Numbered from the stretch's first letter, positions 22,201 to 34,499 are shown. The stretch is DNA of 64,000 nucleotides from Meandrina meandrites (GCA_963693305.1 OY855907.1:33556301-33620300); one strand, 5' to 3'. Notes: generated by a model from the letters alone, not told the origin. Numbers and translations are program-made.

Positions 22201-24600
22201 CAGAAGATAGAGCACGCATAGAAGAAAAAGTTGTTTTGAATTTAACTGCACCTTCGTGCAAAAGTGAAAAAAAGCAGAACATAAGTAGTTGGACTGGGTT
22301 GACTGATATATCAAACCGCGAGAAGGAAGTATCCAAAAGCAATGTTGTCAATGTGCCGCCGCTGATAGGCCACAATTTTCGAAGTTCCTGTTCTTCACAA
22401 GCTCTTCGGAAGATTTCTTTTAAAAGACGTCAATTTATTTATTTTAAGAACAGAATGAAGTTGAGTACGAACAGACTAGACAGCTTTAAGTTCTATGATG
22501 TTCTAATTTTTCAGAAAGGGAACAATGACTATTTCTCAGTCAGAACCATTAATTAGCATCCAAGCCTAAATGCCGTCTCGTTCTGAATATTTTGTGGGTT
22601 ACACTACCACATTTCACAGGTTTCGAAAGTTTGACAAACACGCTGTAAGTTGCTCGTGTCGACTTGTGGTGTTTTCTTCTGAGTTGAGTTGTTCTCTTCT
22701 GTCTCGCTAAAGAACTTCGGAATTTATGTTATAATGATCTCGAGTTGTATCCAGTTTCATTGCTTTCACTGAAAACAACGTTTATCATTTCTCGTAGAAC
22801 TAATAGACCCGTCATAACATGGTCATAACATTTCTTCGTATGAAAAACGTCCTTGGAAACTATGGGTAACCGGTTTATGGTAAGTAGGAAAAGTTTGTGT
22901 TTGAGCCAAGTGAACGATCAGGCCGCCGGAGCTTATCCCGGTATCTGTAGCATTAAGCGACTAGAACTATTGCTAATCCCCCTGGATGGGATGCTAATCC
23001 ATCGCAGGGCTCCTCCCCCCTGCAGTAACTTCGCCAGTACCATTTATACACCTGGGTGTAGAGAGGAATTGGTTAATAGAGCAGGCCAAATTAAAGCTTT
23101 GTGGTATTCTTTACAATCGAGTTCTTCAGAAAATAATTGTGAGACAAAACAGTGTTGAGTATGCAGCCACAATGTTAGCTTCCCTCTTTAATTTGGGGCA
23201 CAAATAGGGCAGCCAAAGAAATGTATAATAAGTCGAGAAAACTCTTCCATTAATATTATTCATTTTCACTTAATATTATTTTAGATGTTACTTTGTGATT
23301 GATGTCGCGTCTGTAATTTAACAACACAATGAAGCCGGAATACACGTTTTTGTGGTAATTAAGAAACACGTTCATCCGGGACATCGCAAATGTCAAAATG
23401 CTTTATCCTCTAAATAAAGCACTGAATCGATATCAAATTTACAAGATTTTTATGTTCTTTATGGCAAGAATATGTAAAAAGAAAAAGTTTACAAGATAGA
23501 CTCAAGATACACTGGCAAGATTTGCAATTTCAATGACGTTAGATAAAAACCTCCACGCGCTTTAGTCAAATGAGGCCGCCCCCCACGCGCATCTGTTGGC
23601 TTGAAATGCTTTTATTTTTATAAGAAAGAGAGATCAGTATAACTCTTATTAACCTCAAGTAATCGGTCCGTACTGTAAAATACAAATCCTTGGTTTTTCT
23701 ACCTGATTTATTTAAAAACTCGGTCCATATTTTGAAAGTCTAACATCAGTCTCGATATATAAGAGGTCTATATTGCAATCCGGCTTTGTTGCCATGGAAA
23801 CCATAAAGGGAAAAACCCTTAAGTGAGGCAAAAGCCCTTGGCTAGCATCAGCTGCCTTTCCTGTACTTTTTCAGGCCTCTCTCACAACATTTACGTGTTT
23901 GAAGTTTCGATAAAGTGATTTTTCATTACCCTTCGAGCATTAAAATGCAACATTGATTTCGGAAAGATGACGTCAGAAATCACGTGATATAAGCAAGAAA
24001 GCTACTCTTTTGGAATTGCTATCACATACCAAAATGAACTAGAGTGTTCCAGGATTTGAAAAATATATGATAGCATTTGTCCCTCCGAATGGTACCAAAT
24101 GCCTAATTTTGGGGTCTGGGCCCATGGACTAGTAGGTTCCAGATTTTTTTTAATGAGAACTTTGCAATGACCTCTTCGCAGGAGTTAACTAGAAATTAGA
24201 AAGAATAATAAATTATCCGCATTTAATCCGCATTGCTCTTAGGACTGTGCCGGGCAAGCCCGATGGATGAAATCGAGGTCCATATAATCGATTGTTGCCC
24301 ATAATTAATTAATTAATTAATAAATATCGGAAATCAATGAAAATTGAAGAATGATACAGTTTTGAGTATCGATTTTCATCAATGTATTAATCAAAAATAA
24401 TCGATAAGATTTTATTAATTGCATAACTGACATGACGTTCAATGGACAGGGGAAGTGTTGAGAGATTAAATTAGATCACATGTAGTTAGTCTGCCGACTG
24501 AGATACGAGACCAGACATTATTGCAGATCTTGGCATTGTTGGTTTTGTCTACAAATGCAATTTCAAGAGGGTCGTTAAGCATGTGGAAAGTTGTGGAAAA
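19300..24600. repeat. Expanded intron of gene C with an inverted repeat pair
   Basis: The arm at 19910-20035 ('tagtccatgggccc ... ggtaccattc.aagggacaaat ... gatagcaat ... agagtagctt') is mirrored at about 24000-24132. The two could be ends of an old element of about 4.2 kb or two oppositely oriented dispersed copies. In gene A the whole Ig2-to-FReD interval is only 1.2 kb, so about 4 kb has been gained here while the first FReD exon was lost. No open frame with recognisable domains lies inside. Confidence 0.5.
22890..23080 (+). repeat. Dispersed repeat fragment
   Basis: The run 'ggccgccggagcttatcccggtatctgtagcattaagcgac' through 'ctggatgggatgctaatccatcgcagg' to 'tttatacacctgggtgtagagagg' resembles a repeat I have seen widely in coral sequences. 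That is recollection, not a search. It has no coding role. Confidence 0.4.
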
Positions 24601-24609
24601 GAAAACTAC

Positions 24610-24879
24610 CTGTATAAATTACTGTAGTTGTTGTTTCTGCTAGTCCAAAGCGGTTTGTGGCGCGACAGATGTAATCTGCAGAGTCACTATTGTCCCTGGC
24701 CGTGTTGATTTCAAGGCATCCGTTATCCTGAGAAGCCAGTGTTGAAACAAACGACTGATCAGCACGTGACCACTGTACGTTAGGAGGCGGAGAGCCTGTG
24801 GCTTCACAGCAGAGGCTTAAAGTAGACCCGGGAACAACAACGACCTTTGAGAGAGGTTTTCTGGTAATTACCGGGGGTT
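24610..24879 (-). CDS. Gene C exon: second Ig domain
   Basis: 270 bases, phase 1 in and out. Encodes an I-set-like Ig: 'STLSLCCEATG', 'VQWSRAD', then 'DNSDSADYICRATNRFG'. Both core cysteines and the tryptophan are present. Acceptor CCTTTAG, donor ACAG|GTAGTT. Confidence 0.8.
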
Positions 24880-24949
24880 CTAAAGGAACAAACACAACAT
24901 TGCTTAATCATTGATCAGTTTATACTATTGTGAGGCCCCATTGATTGGA

Positions 24950-25170
24950 GAGGAGGTGGGGAAAACTTTGGGTACCCGGATTTCATTAATTTTTTGGCAT
25001 AAATATCCCGTATACCGTTAATTCCGGTGGTTTGAGTCCCCAGCTTGTCCGATATCCCGGAACATCTTGTTTAAGTATCCCGTAGCCCGTTTATTTTCCC
25101 CCAAATATCCCGTATCCCTATTATTTTTTTACATCCCGTATCTCGATAACCCCTAATAGGGCCTCTATTA
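24950..25170. repeat. Degenerate 'tatcccgta' low-complexity repeat
   Basis: The phrase 'atcccgta(t)' recurs at irregular spacing between poly(T) and AT-rich stretches. It lies in the Ig1-Ig2 intron of gene C. No gene. Confidence 0.5.
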
Positions 25171-25351
25171 CCAATGTAGTAGATTTTCTTACTTTTAATT
25201 TCAGTGACATTAAATCGTTTTCAAGGTCGATGTTAAATGTAGAAGGATCAAATATACCCAAGAAAGTAAAACACATAACTACAGCTAATTGAAGTAGTAT
25301 CTATGAAATTGAAACGCATCAAGCAACAAAGACTCGGATTTATAGCTTAAT

Positions 25352-26973
25352 TTAAAGGAGAACGGAAGACAAAAATGCGAAATTTTTAAACTAGTTTAAA
25401 TGAAAGTATGTGATGTGTGTTAAGCAAATATTAAGGTATTTGGAATTGTACTTACGTTTTAACCCGATTATGACAGCAAAAAGGTGCTCGTCAGGGCAAT
25501 TTGAACGTCCGCCATTTTGTCCGCCATATTGAAGGCTTGGCTGCAAAGCATGACGTCACTGCGCAATAGAATTTTCAAGCTCGGACAGCAAAAATTACAG
25601 TTCAATGTGCACTTCTATGATGTTGTAAAAAAACGCCCAGATACATATAAAGAAGCAGAAGCTTTCATCGATTACCTCTGGCAAATGGAGCGTTGTTCAA
25701 TGAATTACTGGCGCGAATTAAAGGTGCGAATTCGCCTAAACAAGTCAATGTCATGATTGTTCAGATAACCTTGAAGAGAATTGCTTAAAAGTGATCGCTG
25801 CCTCGAACTTTGGATCCGAAAAAACATACACAAGAGTTAAAGAACGTTACTGTACCGACCATATTTCCACGTTAAAGTAGTGTATGCAGAAGACTTAGCT
25901 TGAAAGCGAATGTCAGAGAAGCGAAAGCGAAGGTAAATTAAAAAGTAAAATCGACATATATGTTTATGACACTGTCTCCAGTGGATATAATATTCTATTA
26001 AAGTTGCTCAGTTTCCATTTGTAGCATGAAACGTTTGCATGAAATAATTAGCTTGAATAGAACATGGTACAAACCGATCAGCTATTCCTTGTGAATAAGT
26101 ATTATGTTGGAGGATTTACTGAGTTCAGGAATCTAGAAAATATTATTAGTCTGACAGCCGTGAAATTAAAGATAGTTGCCGTCATAAACCTTTCTAAGCT
26201 GATCATTTGATTGCTAGGGTTGCTTAGAGCTCCCAGTACATCTTAGCGAAATTAATATACCGGTAAGCAGGTTATTCCGCAGCCAATTAAGCCACGAACG
26301 CTTTCTCAAATGCTCGGGGCAAAAACTCGTGACAACAAAACACATCAAACAACAGTTTCTTCTCACCGAAAGTAGGGCTGTTTATTAGCTTTCAAATACA
26401 AATATCATCTTCTGAATACAAAATTACTATTCACCTGAAATTTAATTTGTGGATTCCTTGATCTCCTGGCAGCATAAACATTGTCTTTCTTGTTCGCCTT
26501 CCAAGTTAACACAAATATCACACTCGCCCACGACATATTTTCGCCTCCTCGTCTCGCTGATCTCCACGTTCAACAACATCTTCTTCGAATCCTAAGCTTT
26601 TTCCCATCGGTTCAAATGAATAAGACCTAAACTTAGCCGTAATGTAAGTTTGCTACAGTTGTCAAAACGAAAGATTTGGTTAGACAACACGAAGTGCACA
26701 GAAGTGCACAAAACATTGAACTGAAGAAATTTGCAAGTGCGCAGTGACGTAAAAACACGTGAGCTGACATTCCTTTTTTGGAAGTAACCGGAAGAAAATA
26801 CGTTCAAAATGGCGGACATTCAATTGCGAAAAAAGACTACAAGTTTTAACCATTTTCGTCAATTTTGGTAGGAAAAATTCGCTTTTACTTGTTGTTTTCT
26901 ACAAATCTAAGCTATTTCTATGATTTCCAGTGGTTATATAAAATATGAATTCTGGTCTTCCGTTCTCCTTTAA
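25352..26973. mobile_element. 1.6-kb TTAA-flanked TIR element
   Basis: Starts TTAAAGGAGAACGGAAGAC (25352) and ends with the exact complement (26955-26973). Inner arms are also mirrored: 'aatttgaacgtccgccattttg', 'tgacgtcactgcgca' and 'cagttcaatgt' on the left have partners at 26690-26830. A TTAA duplication points to a piggyBac-like integration. The gene C intron here is 2.13 kb against 0.51 kb in gene A, and the difference equals the element length. No transposase frame is visible. Confidence 0.75.
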
Positions 26974-27118
26974 TTAAAAAAGTGAAAGAAAGAAATTTGA
27001 TACCTTTTATACGCAAGATGCTGATGGCCTTAAGAATTCCACTTCCTGTATATGTCGTGCACATGTATGATCCAAGAGATATGTCCAGAAATGCACGCAA
27101 TGACGAAAACGACGAATT

Positions 27119-28312
27119 TGGCGAAATTTCGCTAAAGTTGAAGTTTTGAGGAAACGAGCTCGAGAGGAGGGTAGCACGAAAGCGGCGAATTCGACGAAAA
27201 TGACGAATTCGACGAAAAGGACGAATTTGGCGAAATTTCGCCAAAGTCGAAGATTTGAGGGAACGAGCTCAAGATGAGGGTAGTTCGGAAGTGGCGAATT
27301 TGACGAAAATGACGAAAACAACGAAAACAACGAATTTGGCGAAATTTTGCCAAAGTCGAAGATTTCAGGGAACGAGCTCGAGAGGAGGGTAGCACGGAAG
27401 CGGCGGATTCGACGAAAACGACGAATTCGACGAAACTGACGAATTTGGCAAAATTTCGCCAAAGTCAAAGATTTGAGGGAACGAGCTCGAGTGGAGGGTA
27501 GCACGGAAGCGGCGAATTCGACGAAAACGATGAATTCGACGAATTTGGCTAAATTTTGCCAAAGTCGAAGATTTCAGGGAACGAGCTCGAGAGGAGGGTA
27601 GCACGAAAGCGGCGAATTCGACAAAAACAACGAATTCGACGAAACTGACGAATTTGGCAAAATTTCGCCAAAGTCAAAGATTTGAGGGAATGAGCTCGAG
27701 TGGAGGGTAGCACGGAAGCGGCGAATTCGACGAAAACAACGAATTTGGCTAAATTTCGCCAAAGTCGAAGATTTCAGGGAACGAGCTCGAGAGGAGGGTA
27801 GCACGGAAGCGGCGAATTCGACGAAAATGACGAAAACGACGAATTTGGCGAAATTTCGCCAAAGTGGAAGTTTTGAGGGAACGAGCTCGAGAGGAGGGTA
27901 GCATGAAAGCGGCGAATTCGACGAAAATGACAAATTCGACGACAAGGACGAATTTGGCGAAATTTCGCCAAAGTCGAAGATTTGAGGGAACGAGCTCAAG
28001 ATGAGGGTAGTTCGGAAGTGGCGAATTTGACGAAAATGACGAATTCGACGAAAACGACGAATTTGGCGAAATTTCGCCAAAGTGGATGTTTTGAGGGAAC
28101 GAGCTCGAGAGGAGGGTAGCACGAAAGCGGCGAATTCGACGAAAATGACGAATTCGACGACAAGGACGAATTTGGCGAAATTTCGCCAAAGTCGAAGATT
28201 TGAGGGAACGAGCTCAAGATGAGGGTAGTTCGGAAGTGGCGAATTTGACGAAAAGGACGAATTCAACGAAAACAACGAATTTGGCGAAATTTCGCCAAAG
28301 TCAAAGATTTCA
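27119..28312. repeat. Left-arm tandem array of the foldback element
   Basis: About 11 units of 91-113 bp. Each has 'gagggaacgagctcgagaggagggtagca', an AC-rich string of 'gaattcgacgaaaacgac' words and 'gaatttggcgaaatttcgccaaagtc'. Units vary in the number of GACGAA words. Long minus-strand frames here are repeat translations, not proteins. Confidence 0.85.
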
Positions 28313-31090
28313 TATGTTTACTATAATAGCCATCCAGGTTGCACAAAAACGAGCACGGTGACCCCCATTTTTTATTGCATTTTTGTAACCCTCATAACAT
28401 AGCTATGAACTGGACCAAGTCTTAGAAAATTCTAAATACTCCTTCTTTTTCAGTGGAATCACCTTAAGTTACCAAAAAGGTTATTAGGATTTCAAAGACA
28501 GAAAGAATGTTTGATTTTTTAACTAATCCATTTTAACAACTGCTTGGAAGGATATGTAGTGGTCCCTTTTTCTACAATTTAATGCACCATACATGTAGGT
28601 GGTGCCGTTTTGCGTTGAATGCCAGACAGTTTCAAAATCAATAAAGTTGTGTAACCATTGCCTGGAATTTCTTTAATGTTTTTATTTCAAAAGTAAGGGA
28701 TTATTTAATCTGAGTTTGTTTACATGTGTGATGCATTTTTTTAATCAACCACAAATCATTTCAAGGTCTGTCATAGCAAAGGAAAAAAAATATCCCTCTT
28801 AAATTTGGCATCATTCCGTGATTCTGTACCACTGTGTATAATTTCTGTTGCATAATGCAGTTAAAAAAAATGTCCATATACCCACCCCATGCAAGGTCAA
28901 TGACAATTCTGAGGGGTTGGGCATACTGAAGGAAACATTAAAAAAAAAAGATTTGTCCTTAACTGGAATTTCCTGACGCATGGGGGGCATAAAGGAAAAG
29001 GGTGGCTCCTCCTAAAATGTTCTGCAATTGGTATAGGATTTAATGGAGCCGAAACCAATTGTAGAAATGCACGCATTTTAGGTATCCTACTGATGAACGG
29101 TTACAACAATTAGATATTTACAGGAGCTACTATTGTGTTCGTGGTCTGTCCCCTTAGAATTGCATGCAGGGGTACTGATATTTTCTAGAAGAACACATAC
29201 AGTTAGTCCAAAAGAACGGCAATGACACTTCACATTGTCATACATAGCATAGTGAACTAAATTGCTTAAACATACTTATTGTGGTCTTGACATGTCTCAC
29301 AGCTAAAGCACAACAACAATGACAGTTCATGTTGTCATACATAGCATAGTAAACTAAAATGCTTTAACAAACTCCTACTGGTCTTGACATCTCCTACAAC
29401 CAAAGCACAACAACAATGACATTTCACGTGGCCTTATATAGAATACTACACCTAACTCATTGACTGTTGACTCATTGATTCACCCTCTTTTTGAGCATAC
29501 AAATGCCCCAAATTACACTAGAACAAGACGTATTCCCGGCGCCTGGGGGGGGGGGGGGGGGGGGGGGGGGGCATAAAGGAAAAGACCTTGCATGCAGGGG
29601 TACTGATATTTTCTAGAAGAACACATACAGGTAGTCCAAAAGAACAGCAATGACACTTCACATTGTCATACATAGCATAGTGAACTAAATTGCTTAAACA
29701 TACTTATTGTGGTCTTGACATGTCTCACAGCTAAAGCACAACAACAATGACACTTCATGTTGAAACTATTAACTGCTTTAACAAACTCCTACTGGTCTTG
29801 ACATCTCCCACAACTGAAGCACAACAACAATGACATTTCACGTGGCCTTACATAGAATACTAAACTAAATTGCCAACAACATATTCATACTGGTCTAAAC
29901 ATGTCTAACAGCTTAAGCACAAGTGTTTTTTTGCGAATACGTGTCAGTCGATGGCAGATCCGGCAAATCACTTGTCTGGGAATCACTGAGCCGGCAGTTT
30001 TCGTGCAAAAGTTGCTAAACAACATGCTTCTCGAGTATTCGTGAACGCTCGCGCTAAAATTAGTTTGAGGACACTCAAACGCTTTGACAAAGTTTTAGCA
30101 CAACTGCAGCCTTGTAACGATTCCAACACAAACACAATCTGGATTCACTAGAGCTTCAGTATATCAATGTCATCTCAGCTCAGCAGGAAACTCTGTATGG
30201 ATACAAGAGATTGCTAAAACAAATGTGGCTAAGTGTTATTTGTTTTCATTGGGACATGGATCGACCGTTATGACAGGCAAGCAGTAAGGTTATATTGACC
30301 CAAACGACAGTGTTTTCACAAATGTCATTGATCATTCATGGGTGAATCACTACATAGTTTTATGGAGGTTCTTAACTTTGGAACAGTTTGAAAAGAGACA
30401 GTAAAGCGAGGGATTAACTTTATTAGCCTGCATTCCTCAACATTGGCTGGATTATTCGTGGCTGATGGACTATTTTGACTGAGGCATTAACACTTAATAT
30501 CACCACTTACATCTCTCAAAACAAGGATGTGAAAGGAACATAGTGTAAGTTGTTTGATACAATGCACAAATATTATTCTTATGTCCACAAATGAGTATTT
30601 GTCAGTGCAATATTTAACAAAGGAGGCATACATTTACGTACTTTCTCCATATTTACCTTACTATATTTGAAGAACGAGGCATACAAACATGTACTTTTTT
30701 AGCTGTTTACTTGTCCAATGGGTCAACATGGCAACCCTGTGTAAATATAAGTGGCTTCCTGATTTCAATAGAGTTTCTGTATATCAATGCCTGAACTCAG
30801 GACAGCAGGAAATTCTGCAATATTGGATATGAAAGATTCCTAAAGCAAATGGATTAATTGTTTTCATTGGGACATAGATCTCGTGAAGTTAGCAAGATTG
30901 CATGATTGAGTTAATTCTCATAAGTTTGCTGTATGCAAATATCATACCAGGCCACAAGGAAATTGTTGTGGCTATGTCTTAACCTGTGTCATGTCTAGAG
31001 AATCAGGCATGTTGGTATGTTTGCAGTTCCTGTGTCATGTCTAAAGAACGAGGCATTCATGTATGTATGCACTTTTACAGTTGTTAATAA
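28313..31090. mobile_element. Core of the foldback element
   Basis: Non-coding: no frame over about 60 codons. It contains a direct duplication of about 175 bp (29160-29333 and 29588-29763; 'ttgcatgcaggggtactgata...caacaacaatgac'), offset 428 bases, with a G27 tract (29545-29571) between the copies. Further diverged copies of 'gacatttcacgtggcctta.atagaatacta' lie near 29420 and 29830. Confidence 0.7.
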
Positions 31091-31094
31091 TGAA

Positions 31095-31800
31095 ATGTGT
31101 CAAATCTGTGAGCATTGCATGAGTTGAGTTCAAGGATATAACTTTGCTCGTCAAATATGTCAGCAGTGCATGAGTTGAGTTCCAAGACATAACTTTGCTG
31201 GCTTGACGAATTTGACGAAATTTCGTCACATTCGTCATTTTCACCAATTTCGCCAATTTCGTCAAATATGTCAGCAGTGCATGAGTTGAGTTCAAAGACA
31301 TAACTTTGCTGGCTTGACGAAATTTCGTCACATTCGTCATTTTCGCCAATTTCGTCAATTTCGTCAAATATGTCAGCAGTGCATGAGTTGAGTTCCAAGA
31401 CATAACTTTGCTGGCTTGACGAATTTGACGAAATTTTGTCACGTTCGTCATTTTCGCCAATTTCGTCAATTTCGTCAAATATGTCAGCAGTGCATGAGTT
31501 GAGTTCCAAGACATAACTTTACTGGCTTGACGAATTTGACGAAATTTCGTCACATTCGTCATTTTCGCCAATTTCGTCAAATATGTCAGCAGTGCATGAG
31601 TTGAGTTCCAAGACATAACTTTACTGGCTTGACGAATTTGACGAAATTTCGTCACATTCGCCATTTTCGCCAATTTCGTCAAATATGTCAGCAGTGCATG
31701 AGTTGAGTTTCAAGACATAACTTTGCTGGCTTGACGAATTTGACGAAATTTCGTCACATTCGTCATTTTACATCACTTTGCTGGCTTGACGAAATTTCGC
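31095..31800. repeat. Right-arm tandem array of the foldback element
   Basis: About seven units of roughly 100-110 bp built from 'tcaaatatgtcagcagtgcatgagttgagttccaagacataactttgctggcttgacgaatttgacgaaatttcgtcacattcgtcattttcgcc'. It shares the 'gaatttg.cgaaatttcg' word with the left arm, but the long part of the unit differs, so the arms match only in their outer parts and short words. Confidence 0.85.
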
Positions 31801-31845
31801 CACATTCGTCATTTTCGTTGTTGCGTGCATTTCTGGACATAAGTG

Positions 31846-32517
31846 ATGATCCAACATGAGATCTACGTACGGTGTTAATACGCAGAACGCCATCTTTCAC
31901 AGCAGTATCTTTTAACAAAGCACCTCCAAGCTTACTCCACGTAATCTTTTTAGATGTTTGACCATCAACCCAGCAGTAAAATGTCGCCGTTGTATTGATA
32001 AAGACATCCAAGGACACTGGAAACACATTGATCTTTGGGGGAATGATGCATTCGCCTTTTGGTCCTTGGACACCTATGGAGCCCCTGTTGCCTTTGTTTC
32101 CTTTTAAGCCAATCGAGCCTTTTATTCCTGGACGGCCCATCGGTCCAACATTTCCTTTCATCCCAGGAGAGCCAACGGGTCCTTCCTCGCCCATTTCACC
32201 CTTAATTCCCTGCGTTCCTTGAGGTCCTCGCTTTCCATTTGGGCCTTGAGCTCCTGTAGGACCCAAAGGTCCTCGTGGGCCTGGTATCCCAGGGGCTCCT
32301 TTTTCGCCCTTGTATCCAGGATAACCGTGAGCTCCACGATCTCCCGGGGGTCCTTGGGGGCCAACTTGGCAAATCTTGTCTGTGGTGGTGCAAACTTGGG
32401 TTAATTTCTTGTCGATTTCCTTGCGGATTTGCTGTAAAGATATTGTTGGAGCATTTTGTGTCTGAGAAACATCTCTTCTATTTTTGTGATGGCGTGCTTC
32501 CACGGTATTCTTAGCAT
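31846..32517 (-). pseudogene. Gene C collagen exon and first half of Ig1
   Basis: Acceptor TGTGTAG, phase 1. Encodes DAKNTVEARHHKNRRD.., then 35 uninterrupted G-x-y triplets ending GPKGEC, then an Ig start ('TATFYCWVDG', 'ITWSKLG', 'DGVLRINTV') that stops at the transposon. In gene A collagen and Ig1 are divided by an extra intron; here they are continuous. The remaining Ig1 coding (27066-27004, second Ig cysteine in YMCTTYTG) lies on the far side. Confidence 0.8.
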
Positions 32518-32542
32518 CTACACAGTGAGATAAATTACAGTT

Positions 32543-32544
32543 AA

Positions 32545-32575
<31 letters not shown>

Positions 32576-32604
32576 ATACATAAATAAATAAATAAATATA
32601 TATA

Positions 32605-32647
<43 letters not shown>

Positions 32648-32649
32648 AA
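32543..32649. repeat. (TAAA)n microsatellite next to the collagen exon
   Basis: About 25 TAAA units with small interruptions. On the coding strand it is a T-rich tract starting 26 bases upstream of the collagen exon acceptor of gene C, so its length could affect splicing. Confidence 0.8.
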
Positions 32650-33840
32650 TTGGTGATCTAAGAGTTTTAATGAGCTAGGGCAACCTAAAAATGTCTGTAG
32701 AACCTTGTAGCTTCCCATTTAACGGGTGTGACAATATTAATACGTCTAGTCCCTTTATGCTAACAAGGCAAACCGAAGTAACGCGCCATATAAGAACTCA
32801 TGAACCTTGTGACTCTTCCAATCGCGAGCGAGCTTAAAGCGGGGTTAACTTATGCACCTTTACCAGGGAGTAGCGTGGGATGTCCATTTTTTTTTTTGCC
32901 TAAAGGTAATATAAATTCTGAAGTTATTTATTGATCGAATACATTAGTACAGTAGAAGTAACCGTTAATTATCAAGCTGGGAACGTTCTAGTGCAATATT
33001 GCGGAATGTTTGGGTAGGCCACAAAAGTACTTATTAGTATTCAAAGAAAAATCCCAATAACAATAAGACTCGTTGCCTGATAACGTAAAAAAAGGTCAAT
33101 GATACCTATTTTGATCTAGCTTTGGAAAGAGTGCCCAATTTGTTCCTTGGTGAAATCTATTTAAATTTGCAGTAACAGTTGTCCTCAATATGAGTTGTGT
33201 AGCTAGGTACGGTCCGATAAAATGGCAAATATGACTATGCCTCGGCCATTACTGCCTACCTTTCAGAACTAGTTTTTGCCTCATCAAGTTCATCGGCCTT
33301 TTTCACCGTCAGTGGATGAAAGGACAAAGAAGTACTTGGAGAAATTAGAAAGCGTCATTCTCTGAAACAAGGGGCGCACATCAGTTTGCAGAGCTATTAG
33401 GTTAAGAAAGGTACTGCTTTCAATTGCGAGAGGCGTGCCACGTGTGACGAGTTATCCATGTTACGTGATGTGTAATGTGAGTTGGTGGTCATCCCCGGCT
33501 ATTCCTGTTTCACGCGTCAGGAAAATGTTTTTAAAGTTTATGTCTGCTAATTGAAAGGGAACTTTCCAAACGATGCCAGGAAGCTAATTGCTAAAAAAAA
33601 TCACGCATATTATGGGGACTAGGATAAAAATAGGCATAAAGTGACTGCTTTGGAAAGGATATTTTTCTTATCGTTGAAAAGCAGAAATCGTATCAATCAA
33701 GCTAAACATAGCACTATAATTTCACACAAAACTCTCCAACAATCGCCTCATTTCTTTTTGTACCCTTTCCGGGCGTAGGAATAACATCAGAAGTTTACAT
33801 CGCTTGCACCATTCTCTTCATTTTAGCTGGCATTTCAACA
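32650..33840. other. Gene C intron 1, distal part
   Basis: No gene, RNA or clear transposon end recognised. It contains only short unsupported frames. Confidence 0.5.
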
Positions 33841-34499
33841 CGGTGTTTAAGGAGGGTCTGAATGGGAGTACCTCGATAACACTAAACACTTAATTTTTAG
33901 GCTCTGTAACATGAAACAATACAATTTTAGGCATTTTTACACTAACAGTAAAAAATTCACTGAAACAGTACATTTTATCCAGAAAGAAACAAAAACGGCT
34001 TGACAAAAGCCAGCATTGTTTTTTTAGTATATCAAGACGTTTTCCGCCATTTTCCGACGATTCCCGATCTTTTCGGAAGATTTCCGAAGACTAACGATGA
34101 TCACCGGGGACTACCGAAGATGTCCGAAGGCTCTCGAAGGTATCCGAACAATATTGAAGATTTCCGAGGAGAACTCCGAAATTTTTTCACTATCTTTTCC
34201 TCGTTATATTCACATATGAAAAAGATATATTTCGACAGCGTAAAGATACGATTTTTTTAGTTAAAGAAATTCTTGCAGCTGGTGGCATATATGTAGTTTG
34301 CTCGATTCCTTCTTGATTTTCAGTCACTGAATCGTCTTTTGCATCTTTGTGGAATGCCACTTTCGTACAAGAGGGTAAAGTGGTTTAATCAGACACCAGA
34401 TCCGCCTCAAATTCCAGCTTTCAATACTCTTACAAAATTCACAAGCCGACTTTGGTCGGCCGTCCTATCATATCGGACTGTGAAATGGCCCAACAGAAC

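Larger units (their letters stand above)
27067..31854. mobile_element. 4.77-kb foldback-like transposon inside an Ig exon of gene C
   Basis: The 9-mer atgatccaa occurs at 27067-27075 and 31846-31854 as a perfect target duplication. The element (27076-31845) has inverted ends: after 5 partly matching bases both read ATGTCCAGAAATGCACGCAA, then 'gacgaat.tggcgaaatttcg'. Behind each end lies a tandem array (27119-28312 and about 31095-31800) around a core of about 2.8 kb without a transposase frame. Removing the element and one duplication joins the two halves of an Ig domain (..NTVRRSHVGS then YMCTTYTGSG..) in frame with the correct phase-1 donor. Long tandem-repeat inverted ends and a 9-bp duplication recall foldback elements or Mutator-like elements; the family is not determined. 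Confidence 0.85.

Noticed and set aside
19860..24170. A defined 4.2-kb transposon between the inverted repeats at 19.9 and 24.1 kb.
   Set aside because: The arms are diverged, no target duplication was found and the ends are not sharp; kept only as an inverted pair.
27574..28275. Long open frames (up to 233 codons) on the minus strand at 27-28.3 kb.
   Set aside because: They translate a tandem DNA repeat (endless 'RRIRRFR' and 'SSFSSNS' strings), are open in several frames at once, and lie in the arm of a transposon.
27119..28312. Regularly spaced repeats that superficially suggest a CRISPR array.
   Set aside because: Eukaryotic context, units contiguous without unique spacers, unit length about 100 bp, no cas genes.
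31041..31682. 213-codon minus-strand frame made of repeated 'VMSWNSTHALLTYLTKLAK'.
   Set aside because: It is the translation of the right-arm array of the foldback element, repeating with the DNA unit.
32158..32404. Alternative frames across the collagen exon on both strands.
   Set aside because: They are shadows of the collagen coding frame, produced by its strong three-base periodicity.
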